From the NCBI RefSeq assembly GCF_900156525.1, contig NZ_FTPS01000001.1, positions 372,001-436,000 on the forward strand: a stretch of DNA of 64,000 nt, read 5' to 3'. A model generated the notes under the pieces. It was not told the origin of the DNA. It worked only from the letters and a program-made list of their open reading frames with translations, and did no database searches. Source of the DNA: Pontibaca methylaminivorans (GTDB taxonomy: Bacteria > Pseudomonadota > Alphaproteobacteria > Rhodobacterales > Rhodobacteraceae). Numbering within the stretch: position 1 is the stretch's first letter; the number at the start of each line of letters is the position of its first letter. Made by a program: the position numbers and the translations under genes. This document shows positions 1 to 9,209 of this stretch, one piece after another.

Positions 1-299
1 GGGCCGATGCCTATGCGGCGACCGGGCTCACCGCCGCCGACCTTGCCAGCAAGTCCGACGCGGTGGAACTGGCCGAGAATTTCGAGGATCCGGTGATCGG
101 TGGCGAACCGGTGCGCAGCTGGGGCGGATTCGTCTTTGCGCAAGGCTCCGAGGATCTGCGCGATGCGGTGAACGAGGCGCTCGCGCAGTACAAGGAAACC
201 GACGACTGGGCCGAGACGCTCAAGAGCTACGGCTTCAGCGATCAGGATCTTGCGGATTCGAACGAACGCAGCACCGAAGAGCTCTGCGCGGCGCAATGA
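1..299 (+). CDS. ehuB: Ectoine/hydroxyectoine ABC transporter, periplasmic binding protein, C-terminal part
   Basis: The reading frame is open from base 3 and the start lies before the window, so about 98 C-terminal residues are visible, ending at TGA 297-299. The tail (EALAQYKETDDWAETLKSYG, then SDQDL) is the usual end of a family 3 polar-solute binding protein, which captures the ligand in the periplasm and hands it to the permease pair. The assignment to EhuB rests mainly on the three genes that follow, whose products resemble EhuC, EhuD and EhuA. The visible piece alone would only support a generic amino-acid-type binding protein. Confidence 0.75.
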   Translation, partial: ADAYAATGLTAADLASKSDAVELAENFEDPVIGGEPVRSWGGFVFAQGSEDLRDAVNEALAQYKETDDWAETLKSYGFSDQDLADSNERSTEELCAAQ

Positions 300-339
300 T
301 GCCGATGCGGCGGGCGACCGCGCGCGGCCCGGCCGGCGA

Positions 340-363
340 CACGGGCCGCGGCACGGGCCGCGG
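340..363. repeat. Two 12-bp tandem copies between ehuB and ehuC
   Basis: CACGGGCCGCGG occurs twice head to tail in the 115-bp, very G+C-rich spacer between the binding-protein gene and the first permease gene. A GC-rich stem in this position could lower readthrough into the permease genes, a common way to make more binding protein than permease. That role is inference. Confidence 0.5.
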
Positions 364-414
364 CACCGGGACAGACACCCCGGTGCCCGGCGCTGACCGG
401 CCCGGGCCCGCGCC

Positions 415-1086
415 ATGAGCTGGAGCGAATATCTCCCGGTGCTCTGGCAAGGGGCCTGGGTGACGATCCAGCTCACCTTCTGGTCGACGATCCTCGGTGC
501 CGTGCTCGCCTTTGCCGCCGGGCTTGGCCGGCTTTCGCATCGCGCCCCGCTCAGGTGGCTTTCGGTCGCCTATATCGAGATCTTCCGCGGCACCTCGCTG
601 CTCGTGCAGCTGTTCTGGCTTTATTTCGCCCTGCCGCTCATCGGCGAGGCCATCGGCATCAACCTGCGGATGCCGCCGGTGGTCACCGGGGTGGTGGCGC
701 TTTCGCTCAATATCGGCGCCTACGGGGCCGAGGTGGTGCGCGGTGCGGTGCAGGCCGTGTCGCGCCGCCAGCACGAGGCGGCGAAGGCACTGAACTTTAC
801 CCCGCGCCGGGCGCTGCTGCGCATCATTCTCCCGCAGGCCGTGCCCGAGATGATGCCGCCGTTCGACAATCTCGCGATCCAGAACCTGAAGGACACGGCG
901 CTCGTGTCGCTGATCGCGCTTGGCGACCTGGCCATGCGGGCCGAGCAGTTGCGCAACTTCACGCAGGATTCGGTCACGATCTATTCCATGGTGCTGGTGA
1001 TGTATTTCGGCATGGCGCTGGTCCTGACGGCGCTGGTGCGGCTGCTTGCGCACAGCCTCGGGCGCTGGCGCACGGGAGGGACATAG
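415..1086 (+). CDS. ehuC: Ectoine/hydroxyectoine ABC transporter permease EhuC
   Basis: A 223-residue inner-membrane permease of the HisM/GlnP type. Several hydrophobic segments are visible, the first around residues 13-40. The cytoplasmic EAA loop that docks on the ATPase is seen as EAAKALNFTPRRALLRIILP. The start (MSWSEYLPVLWQGAW) agrees with what I recall of EhuC. It would form a heterodimer with EhuD. The TAG stop is followed at once by the ehuD ATG, so translation is probably coupled. No clear Shine-Dalgarno sequence precedes the start. The substrate is inferred from family resemblance and from the four-gene set; a related polar amino acid cannot be excluded. Confidence 0.82.
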   Translation: MSWSEYLPVLWQGAWVTIQLTFWSTILGAVLAFAAGLGRLSHRAPLRWLSVAYIEIFRGTSLLVQLFWLYFALPLIGEAIGINLRMPPVVTGVVALSLNIGAYGAEVVRGAVQAVSRRQHEAAKALNFTPRRALLRIILPQAVPEMMPPFDNLAIQNLKDTALVSLIALGDLAMRAEQLRNFTQDSVTIYSMVLVMYFGMALVLTALVRLLAHSLGRWRTGGT

Positions 1087-1775
1087 ATGCTGTTCGGAAT
1101 CGAATGGGACGCCAGCAGCAACTGGTCGCTTGCCGTCTCGATCCTGCCGATCCTGTTGCGCGCCATGGTGGTGACGCTCCATGCGGCGGTGCTCGGCTTT
1201 GCGATCGCGATGGTGCTGGGGCTGGTGCTGGCGGCGCTGAAGGCCGCGCCGGTGCGGCTGGTCTCGTGGCCCGCGCGCTTCGTGGCGGAGTTCCTGCGCG
1301 ACACGCCGCTGCTCGTGCAGCTTTTCTTTCTGTACTACGTCCTGCCCGAATTCGGCATCGTCCTGCCGGCCTTCATGACCGGGGCGGTGGCGTTGGGGCT
1401 GCAGTATTCCGCCTATCTGGCCGAGGTCTACCGCGCGGGGATCGAAGCCGTGCCGCGGGGCCAGCTCGAGGCCGCGCGGGCGCTCGACCTGGCGCCGCGG
1501 CGCACCTTCACCCATATCGTGCTGCCGCAGGCGATCCCGCGCATCATCCCGGCCATGGGCAATTACCTCGTCTCGATCACCAAGGACGTGCCGGTTCTGT
1601 CGGTCGTGACCGTGCTCGAGATGCTGAACGTGGCCAAGATCATCGGCGACCGCACCTTCAACTATCTCGTGCCGCTCACCATGGTCGGGGCGCTTTACCT
1701 TGTCATGACGCTGATCGCCGCCCGCGGCGTGCGCTGGCTGGACATGAAACTGCCGAAAACCGGGATTGCATTGCG

Positions 1776-1779
<4 letters not shown>
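1087..1779 (+). CDS. ehuD: Ectoine/hydroxyectoine ABC transporter permease EhuD
   Basis: The second permease subunit, 230 residues, with the same architecture as EhuC: hydrophobic segments starting near residue 15 and an EAA loop (EAARALDLAPRRTFTHIVLP). The segment FLRDTPLLVQLFFLYYVLP is typical of permeases for polar solutes. It begins directly after the ehuC stop codon and overlaps ehuA by four bases (ATGA), so the three genes form one tightly coupled unit. It pairs with EhuC in the inner membrane to make the channel. Confidence 0.82.
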
Positions 1780-2555
<776 letters not shown>

Positions 2556-2562
2556 GGCGCGC

Positions 2563-3759
2563 TCAGCCCCTGCCCGGCCCGCCGGGCCCGGCGCCGCGCA
2601 GGATCGCAAGGGCCTCTTCGGCGATGATCTGCTCTTCGTCGGTCGGGATCACGAGCGTGTCGATCCGCGCGCCTTCCGCCCCGATCCGCAGGGCATTGCC
2701 CGCATTCGCCGCCGCGTCGAGCTCGACCCCGAGCCAGGCCAGACGCTCGGCAACCGCCGCGCGGATCTGCGGCTGGTTTTCCCCGATCCCGGCGGTAAAG
2801 ACCAGCACATCAATGCCCCCGAGCACCGAACCGAGACGCGCCACCTCGCCGGCAATGCGGCGGGTGAAGACCTCGATCGCCTCGGCGGCCTCCGGGCGGG
2901 TGCTGGCGAGCAATTCGCGGGAATCGGCGCTGATCCCGGACAGCCCGAGCAGCCCGGACTCGTGATAAAGCATCCGTTCGACCTCGCCCAGTGACCAGCC
3001 GCCGGGGCCGAGAAGGTGCAGCAGGAGGCCGGGATCGACCGAACCGGGCCGGGTCGCCATGGGGATGCCCTCGAGCGTCGAAAACCCCATGGAGCTTGCC
3101 CGGCTCAGCCCCCCGCTCATGGCGCAGAGGCTCGCGCCGCTGCCGAGATGCGCCGCCACCACCCGCGCCCCGCCGGCACCGAGTTCGGCAAGCCGGCGGG
3201 CGATCCAGGCATAGGACAGCCCGTGAAACCCGTAACGCTTCAGCCCCTGATCATGGAGATGGCGGGGAATGGCATAGCGCCGCTCGATCGGCTCCTGCAT
3301 CATGTGAAAGGCCGTGTCGAAAGAGGCGCTCTGCATGACCTCGGGCCGCAGGCGGCGGATCGCCTCGATCAGTTGCACGCATTGCGGCTGATGCAGCGGG
3401 GCGAGGCGCTCGAAATCGCGGATCCGCGCGAATACCTCGTCCCCGATCGGCGCGGGGCCGGCAAACAGGTCGCCCCCGTGCACGACGCGATTGCCGATGA
3501 TCGCGGTCCGGTCAAGATCGACATGGCGCGCCATCTGCCCGAGCGCCTCGCGCAGCAGCGCCACCATGTCGCCGCGATCGGCGGCGGCAAGGGGGTGAAC
3601 GTGGCGCTCGCCGCCGAATTCCGCCCGCAGCGCGAAAGGCGCGCCGCGAAAGTCGATGGTGGCCGAGCCGATGCGCAGCGGCACATCTTCGGCGCGGAAG
3701 AGCCCCATCTTGATCGTGGACGAGCCCGGATTGACGGTGACGATCAGATCCCGGGTCAT
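2563..3759 (-). CDS. ackA: Acetate/propionate kinase
   Basis: A 398-residue kinase that interconverts acyl phosphate and ADP with the carboxylate and ATP. ASKHA-superfamily motifs are in order: NPGSSTIKMGLF near the N-terminus, the catalytic-region HLGSGASL, GFSTLEGIPMATRPGSVDP, and FTAGIGENQPQIR near the C-terminus. The start overlaps the stop of the upstream acyltransferase gene by ATGA, so the two are translated together. Because its partner is a MaoC-fused phosphotransacylase rather than a classical Pta, the physiological acyl group may be acetyl, propionyl or butyryl; sequence alone does not decide. Confidence 0.93.
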   Translation of the reverse strand: MTRDLIVTVNPGSSTIKMGLFRAEDVPLRIGSATIDFRGAPFALRAEFGGERHVHPLAAADRGDMVALLREALGQMARHVDLDRTAIIGNRVVHGGDLFAGPAPIGDEVFARIRDFERLAPLHQPQCVQLIEAIRRLRPEVMQSASFDTAFHMMQEPIERRYAIPRHLHDQGLKRYGFHGLSYAWIARRLAELGAGGARVVAAHLGSGASLCAMSGGLSRASSMGFSTLEGIPMATRPGSVDPGLLLHLLGPGGWSLGEVERMLYHESGLLGLSGISADSRELLASTRPEAAEAIEVFTRRIAGEVARLGSVLGGIDVLVFTAGIGENQPQIRAAVAERLAWLGVELDAAANAGNALRIGAEGARIDTLVIPTDEEQIIAEEALAILRGAGPGGPGRG

Positions 3760-5159
3760 CGCACCGCCCCCTGCCGGCGGGCGGCGGTGATCTTGGCCAG
3801 CGCGACCGACGCGATCCGCGCCGTCAGCGGATCGGACCGGCTGGTCAGCACGATCGGCACCCGCGCCCCGAGCACGAGTCCCGCCGCCGTCGCCCCGGCG
3901 AAATAGATCAATTGCTTGGCCACCATGTTGCCGGCCTCGAGATCGGGAACCAGCAGCACATCGGCCTGCCCGGCCACGGGCGAGCATATGCCCTTGGTCG
4001 CCGCCGCCTCGGGGCTGATCGCGTTGTCGAAGGCAAGCGGCCCGTCCACCAGCGCGCCGGTGATCTGCCCCCGCGCCGCCATGACCGTGAGCGCGGCGGC
4101 ATCGAGCGTGGCCGGCATGGCCGCGTTCACCGTCTCGACCGCAGCGAGCACCGCGACCTTCGGCTCCGCGATGCCGAGCAGGCGCAGCAGGTCGACCGCG
4201 TTCTGGCAGATGTCGCGCTTGTGGTCGAGCGTCGGCTGGATGTTCACCGCCGCGTCGGTCACGATCAGCGGTTTGGGATAGGCCGGCACGTCCATGGCAT
4301 AGACGTGGCTCAGCCGCCGGTCGGTGCGCAGGCCGCCGTCGCGCGCCAGCACCGCACCGAGAAGCTCGTCCGTATGCAGGCTGCCCTTGACCAGCATCGC
4401 GACCCGGCCCGAAGCGGCAAGCTCCACCCCCCGCGCGGCGGCGGCGTGGCTGTGCTCGACCGGCTCGATCGCGAAGCCGTCGAGCGAAACGCCCGCCTCC
4501 TCGGCGACCCTGCGGATCCGGGCCTCGGGGCCGATCAGCAACGGCTCGATCATGGCGTCCTCGCGCAGTTCGACCGCCGCCAGCAGCGCCCCCCGCGAAC
4601 AGGGATGCACAATGCCGGCCCGCATCCCCGGCAGGCCGCGGGCGTGTTCGACATAGGTCTCGAAAATGCCCGGGCGGATCAGGGCAAGGCGCGGCATCGG
4701 CACCGCCGGCCAGCTGACCTTGCGCGCCGGGGCCTTGACCAGCGCGGTCCCGCTCAGCACCTCGCGGCCGTTCTGGTTCGTGCATGTGGTCCTGAACCGC
4801 AGCCGTTGGCCGGGCAGTTTCTCCGTCACCTCGACCCGCGCGGTGATCGTGTCGCCGGGCGCGACCGGGTGCACGAAGTGAAGCTCCTGCCCCAGATAGA
4901 CCGTGCCCGGCCCCGGCAGCCGCGTGCCGAGCACCGCCGACACCATCGCCGCGGTCCACATTCCATGCGCGACCACATGGCCATAGATGTCGTCGGCGGC
5001 AAAGGCCGGGTCGAGATGGGCCGGGTTGCGGTCCCCCGACACGGCGGCGAACAGGAAGATATCCTCTTCGCTGATGGTGCGGGTCAGGACATCGCTGTCA
5101 CCGACCCCGATCCCGTCATAGACGTGATTGACGAGATGCTCGTTCTTCGTCCCCGCCAT
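3756..5159 (-). CDS. MaoC-like dehydratase fused to phosphate acetyl/butyryltransferase
   Basis: A 467-residue two-domain protein. Residues about 1-140 form a MaoC/hot-dog domain (recognisable in SGDRNPAHLDPAFAADDIYG and VVAHGMWTAAMVSA), as in R-specific enoyl-CoA hydratases. Residues about 160-467 are a PTA_PTB domain that exchanges CoA for phosphate on an acyl-CoA. I chose the internal ATG because GGAAGGGG lies seven bases upstream; a frame extension to 5225 has no such signal. The product feeds acyl phosphate to the overlapping acetate kinase, giving substrate-level ATP. This fusion is known in alphaproteobacteria as a bifunctional enoyl-CoA hydratase/phosphate acetyltransferase. Actual chain length is unknown. 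Confidence 0.88.
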   Translation of the reverse strand: MAGTKNEHLVNHVYDGIGVGDSDVLTRTISEEDIFLFAAVSGDRNPAHLDPAFAADDIYGHVVAHGMWTAAMVSAVLGTRLPGPGTVYLGQELHFVHPVAPGDTITARVEVTEKLPGQRLRFRTTCTNQNGREVLSGTALVKAPARKVSWPAVPMPRLALIRPGIFETYVEHARGLPGMRAGIVHPCSRGALLAAVELREDAMIEPLLIGPEARIRRVAEEAGVSLDGFAIEPVEHSHAAAARGVELAASGRVAMLVKGSLHTDELLGAVLARDGGLRTDRRLSHVYAMDVPAYPKPLIVTDAAVNIQPTLDHKRDICQNAVDLLRLLGIAEPKVAVLAAVETVNAAMPATLDAAALTVMAARGQITGALVDGPLAFDNAISPEAAATKGICSPVAGQADVLLVPDLEAGNMVAKQLIYFAGATAAGLVLGARVPIVLTSRSDPLTARIASVALAKITAARRQGAVR

Positions 5160-5277
5160 TGCCGCACCCCTTCCGCCCCGAAACAAGACATGGTGGATAC
5201 TGCGTTCGATCCCGGGAACGGGCAACAGTCAAGGCCAGAGATCCGGGCGCGGCGGGATCGGGCGCTGGCGTCAGGCG

Positions 5278-5505
5278 TCAGGCGTCCGCGGCCGGGCGGC
5301 GGATCTGCGCCGCCGCCTCGATCACCAGCGGGCGGAGATCCTCGCCCCCGCTTTCCAGATAGGCCAGAAGCTGGCGGCGCATCCGCGGCTCCCAGAAATC
5401 GTTGATATGGCCGGCGACGCCCGCGGCGGCCTCTTCCGCCGGCATGGCGGTTTCCATGAACATGGAGATCTGGTTGGCCATGGTGACCATCTTTTCAGGC
5501 GACAT
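5278..5505 (-). CDS. fdsD: Formate dehydrogenase delta subunit
   Basis: A 75-residue protein starting MSPEKMVTMANQI, the characteristic opening of FdsD, the small subunit of NAD-dependent molybdenum formate dehydrogenases. In Rhodobacter capsulatus it is needed for an active, correctly assembled FdsGBA enzyme. It is the last gene of the operon, and its start overlaps the end of fdhD by 11 bases. The upstream in-frame extension to 5571 is read through fdhD and is not likely to be used. Confidence 0.88.
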   Translation of the reverse strand: MSPEKMVTMANQISMFMETAMPAEEAAAGVAGHINDFWEPRMRRQLLAYLESGGEDLRPLVIEAAAQIRRPAADA

Positions 5506-6310
5506 CGGCTTTGTCCTCTCGGATGATGCGTTCGGGATGGGTGAAGATTTCGAAACCCGCGTGACGGGCAAGGCCGATCAGCGTGAGCCCCGATTGCGCG
5601 GCCATGCGGACCGCGGCGCTTGTCGGGGTGGAAATCGCGATCAGCACCGGGATGCCGGCGGCGGTGGCCTTCTGCACGATATCTGTCGAACAGCGGCAGG
5701 TGAGCAGCGCGGCGCCGCGCGCGGGGTCGCCCGCCCCCGCGATCACCGCGCCGATCAGCTTGTCGAACGCATTGTGACGGCCCACGTCCTCGCGGGCCAC
5801 GATCACGCCCGCCTCCGGGGTCCAGAAGGCGGTGCCGTGAACCGCGCGCGTCAGGTCATGCAGGGGCTGATGATTTTCGAGCGCGGCGATGGCGCCGAGC
5901 ACCTCGTCCGCCGGGATGCGGAAATCCGAGGCGGGCACCGGATTGGGACGGCGCATCGCCTCTTCGAGGCTTTCGATACCGCAAAGCCCGCATCCGACCG
6001 GCCCCGCCATGGAGCGGCGCCTTGCCTGCTGGCGCGCGGCGGCGCCGTCGGCAAGCCATATCTGCAGGTCGATGCCGAGCGGCAGTTCCACCGCGGTGAT
6101 CGATTCGATCTCCTCCGGGGTGGCGATCCCCTCGGTCAGGCTGAAGCCGCGCGCGAAATCCTCGAGATCCGCCGGGGTGGCCAGCATGACCGCATGGGTC
6201 GAGCCGTTATAGCTCAGCGCCACCGCAACCTCGGCCGGCAAGTCCCTGTCTCCACGTTCAAAACTGCCCGCCCGGAATGCCAGGCGGGCATGGGCCCGAT
6301 GGGTGTTCAT
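5495..6310 (-). CDS. fdhD: Formate dehydrogenase accessory sulfurtransferase FdhD
   Basis: A 271-residue cytoplasmic chaperone that passes sulfur from a cysteine desulfurase to the molybdenum cofactor before it is inserted into FdsA. The essential Cys-x-x-Cys pair is present as CGLC at residues 107-110. The motif GREDVGRHNAFDKL of the family appears as AREDVGRHNAFDKLIG, and the C-terminal half (TCRCSTDIVQKA) also fits. The start MNTHRAHARLAF lies four bases after the fdsA stop codon; a longer frame to 6403 is inside fdsA and was discarded. The position between fdsA and fdsD is the usual one. Confidence 0.92.
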   Translation of the reverse strand: MNTHRAHARLAFRAGSFERGDRDLPAEVAVALSYNGSTHAVMLATPADLEDFARGFSLTEGIATPEEIESITAVELPLGIDLQIWLADGAAARQQARRRSMAGPVGCGLCGIESLEEAMRRPNPVPASDFRIPADEVLGAIAALENHQPLHDLTRAVHGTAFWTPEAGVIVAREDVGRHNAFDKLIGAVIAGAGDPARGAALLTCRCSTDIVQKATAAGIPVLIAISTPTSAAVRMAAQSGLTLIGLARHAGFEIFTHPERIIREDKADVA

Positions 6311-6314
6311 CGGC

Positions 6315-9209
6315 TCATTCCGCCGCGGTGACGATCCGGCGGGACATGCGGGTGAGCTCCTCCTGTTCCTCCTGCCAGTCGGTCGGCCCGTTCGAGGGCG
6401 CAACCTGCACCGCCGTCACCTTGTATTCCGGGCAGTTGGTGGCCCAGTCGCTCGAGTCGGTGGTGACGACGTTGACCTGGTTGAAGGGGTGGTGGAACGT
6501 CGTATAGACCACGCCCGGCGCCACCACATCGGTGACTTCGGCCCGCAGGGTGGTTTCGCCCGCCCGGCTGTTCATCCGCACCCAGTCACCATGGCGGATG
6601 CCGCGATCCTCGGCATCATGGGGGTGGATCTGGAGCACATCCTCACCGTGCCAGACCATGTTCGCCGTGCGCCGCGTCTGGGCGCCGACGTTGTACTGCG
6701 ACAGGATCCGCCCGGTGGTGAGCAGCAGCGGGAAGCGGCGGTTGGCCTTTTCCTCCGACGGGACATAACCGGTGCGGATGAATTTCCCCTTGCCGCGCAC
6801 GAAACCGTCGACATGGACGATCGGCGTGCCTTCGGGCGCCTCGTCGTTGCAGGGCCATTGCACCGAGCCCAGCTCGTCGAGCCGTTCATAGGTGACCCCG
6901 GCAAAGCTCGGCGTGGTCGCGGCGATCTCGGCCATGATCTCGCTCGGGTGGGTATAGGTCCACTCCGCGCCCATGGCATTGGCCAGCATCTGGGTCACTT
7001 CCCAGTCGGCGTAACCCGATTGCGGCGCCATCACCTGGCGCACCATGTTGATGCGCCGTTCGGCGTTGGTGAAGGTGCCGTCCTTTTCAAGGAAGCTCGA
7101 CCCCGGCAGGAAGACATTGGCGAAATTCGCGGTCTCGTTCAGGAACAGGTCATGGACAATGACCAGCTCCATCGCCTTGAGCCCGGCCGCGACATGCTGC
7201 GAATCCGGGTCGGATTGCATGATGTCCTCGCCCTGACAGTAAAGCGCCTTGAAGGTGCCGTCCACCGCCGCATCCAGCATGTTGGTCACGCGCAGGCCCG
7301 GCTCCGGGTCGATCGGAACGCCCCAGGCCCGTTCGTAGATCTCGCGCACGTCCTTGTTCTTGACGTGGCGATAGCCCGGAAGCTCGTGCGGGAAGGATCC
7401 CATGTCGCAGGAGCCCTGCACGTTGTTCTGCCCCCGCAGCGGGTTCACCCCGACGCCGGGACGGCCGATATTGCCGGTCAGCATGGCAAGGTTCGCAATC
7501 GCGATGACCGCGGTCGAGCCCTGCGCATGTTCGGTGACACCGAGCCCGTAATAGATCGAGGCATTGCCCCCCGTGGCATAAAGCCGGGCGGCGGCGCGGA
7601 TTTCCCCGGCGGGAACGCGGCTCATCGCCTCGACCGCCTCGGGACTGTTGGCGGCATCGCTCACGAATTCGAGGTAATCCTGGAACTCGTCCCAGTCGCA
7701 GCGTTCGCGGATGAACGCCTCGTTATAGAGCCCCTCGGTCGCGATCACATGGGCCATGGCGGTGATCACCGCCACATTGGTGCCCGGCCGCAGCGCAAGA
7801 TGATGCACCGCGTCGTAATGCGGGCCGTCCATGGTTTCGGAGCGGCGCGGATCGACCACGATCAGCTTCGCCCCCTCGCGCAGGCGCTTCTTCATGCGCG
7901 AGGCGAAGACCGGGTGCGCGGCGGCCGGGTTCGCGCCGATCAGCAGCACCACATCGGTATCGTCGATCGAGACGAAGTCCTGCGTGCCGGCCGAGGTGCC
8001 GAAGGTCTTGCCCAGCCCGTAGCCGGTCGGCGAATGGCAGACCCGCGCGCAGGTGTCGGTATTGTTGTTGCGCAGCACCGCACGGGCGAATTTCTGCACC
8101 AGATAGGTTTCCTCGTTGGTGCAGCGGCTCGAGGTGAGCACCCCGGCCGACTTGCGGCCGTATTTGTCCTGAATCTCGCGCAGGCGCGTGGCGGCAAAGC
8201 CGATCGCCTCGTCCCAGGAGACCTCTTTCCACGGCTCTTCGTAACTGTCGCGGATCATCGGCTTCAGGATGCGGTCCTGATGGTTGGCATAGCCATAGGC
8301 AAAGCGGCCCTTGACACAGCTGTGCCCCTCGTTGGCCTTGCCGTGCTTGTAGGGCACCATGCGCACCAGTTCGTCGCCCAGAAGCTCGGCCTTGAAGGTG
8401 CAGCCGACCCCGCAATAGGCGCAGGTGGTCAGCACGGTGCGGTTCGGCAGCCCGATTTCAAGCACCGACTTTTCGGTCAGCGACCCGGTCGGGCAGGCCT
8501 GCACGCAGGCCCCGCAGGAGACGCATTCCGAGCTGAGGAAATTGTCGTCGAGCATCCCCGGCTGCATCCGCGCATCCCAGCCGCGCCCGTTCATCGACAG
8601 CGCAAAGGTGCCCTGGATGTCGTTGCAGGCCCGCACGCAGAGATCACAGGCGATGCATTTCGCCGGGTCGTACTGGAAATAGGGGTTCGAGGTATCGACC
8701 TCCAGAAACTGCGGGTTCGGCTTGCCGTCCGCTGTTTGGGGTTCGTAATGGGTGGTCATGCCACCGCTTTCAGGTGCCTTGTAACGGACCTCGCGCAGCC
8801 CGACCTGCGCCGCCATCGCGTGCAGCTTGCAGTCGCCGTCCGAAGGCGAGGTCATGCGCTCCTGCGGGTAGTCGGAGACGTAAAGCTCCATCACACCGCG
8901 GCGCAGCTGCTTGAGGCGCGGGGTCTGGGTATGCACCACGAGCCCCTCGGCCGCCGGCGTCGTGCAGGAGGCCGGGGTGCCGCGCCGCCCGTCGATCTCG
9001 ACCAGGCACATGCGGCACGAGCCCCAGGCATCGAGGCTGTCGGTCGCGCAGAGGCGGGGAATGTCGACGCCGGCCTCGGCAGCGGCGCGCATGAGGCTCG
9101 TGCCCTCGGGCACGCTCACGCTCTCGCCGTCGATGGTCAGCGTCACCATGGTTGTCGATTTCGACGCAGGGGTTCCGAAATCGTGGTCGGGAAGAATGAA
9201 ATCTCTCAT
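6315..9209 (-). CDS. fdsA: NAD-dependent formate dehydrogenase, molybdenum catalytic subunit
   Basis: A 964-residue catalytic subunit that oxidises formate to CO2. Domains in order: an N-terminal ferredoxin-like [2Fe-2S] domain (Cys54, 65, 68, 82), two NuoG/ferredoxin-type [4Fe-4S] sets (Cys185/188/191/195 and 229/232/235/239), a proximal [4Fe-4S] set (CAYCGVGC at 263-270 plus Cys298), then the bis-MGD domain. The molybdenum ligand is Cys391 in RVCHSPTGYG, a cysteine rather than selenocysteine. The C-terminal cofactor-binding domain is complete. The start overlaps the fdsB stop by ATGA. Electrons flow through the clusters to FMN in FdsB. Confidence 0.96.
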   Translation of the reverse strand: MRDFILPDHDFGTPASKSTTMVTLTIDGESVSVPEGTSLMRAAAEAGVDIPRLCATDSLDAWGSCRMCLVEIDGRRGTPASCTTPAAEGLVVHTQTPRLKQLRRGVMELYVSDYPQERMTSPSDGDCKLHAMAAQVGLREVRYKAPESGGMTTHYEPQTADGKPNPQFLEVDTSNPYFQYDPAKCIACDLCVRACNDIQGTFALSMNGRGWDARMQPGMLDDNFLSSECVSCGACVQACPTGSLTEKSVLEIGLPNRTVLTTCAYCGVGCTFKAELLGDELVRMVPYKHGKANEGHSCVKGRFAYGYANHQDRILKPMIRDSYEEPWKEVSWDEAIGFAATRLREIQDKYGRKSAGVLTSSRCTNEETYLVQKFARAVLRNNNTDTCARVCHSPTGYGLGKTFGTSAGTQDFVSIDDTDVVLLIGANPAAAHPVFASRMKKRLREGAKLIVVDPRRSETMDGPHYDAVHHLALRPGTNVAVITAMAHVIATEGLYNEAFIRERCDWDEFQDYLEFVSDAANSPEAVEAMSRVPAGEIRAAARLYATGGNASIYYGLGVTEHAQGSTAVIAIANLAMLTGNIGRPGVGVNPLRGQNNVQGSCDMGSFPHELPGYRHVKNKDVREIYERAWGVPIDPEPGLRVTNMLDAAVDGTFKALYCQGEDIMQSDPDSQHVAAGLKAMELVIVHDLFLNETANFANVFLPGSSFLEKDGTFTNAERRINMVRQVMAPQSGYADWEVTQMLANAMGAEWTYTHPSEIMAEIAATTPSFAGVTYERLDELGSVQWPCNDEAPEGTPIVHVDGFVRGKGKFIRTGYVPSEEKANRRFPLLLTTGRILSQYNVGAQTRRTANMVWHGEDVLQIHPHDAEDRGIRHGDWVRMNSRAGETTLRAEVTDVVAPGVVYTTFHHPFNQVNVVTTDSSDWATNCPEYKVTAVQVAPSNGPTDWQEEQEELTRMSRRIVTAAE

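Noticed and set aside
235-1515. A 426-codon reverse frame over ehuC and ehuD
   Set aside because: Shadow of the permease genes; low-complexity Arg/His/Gln text and no ribosome binding site.
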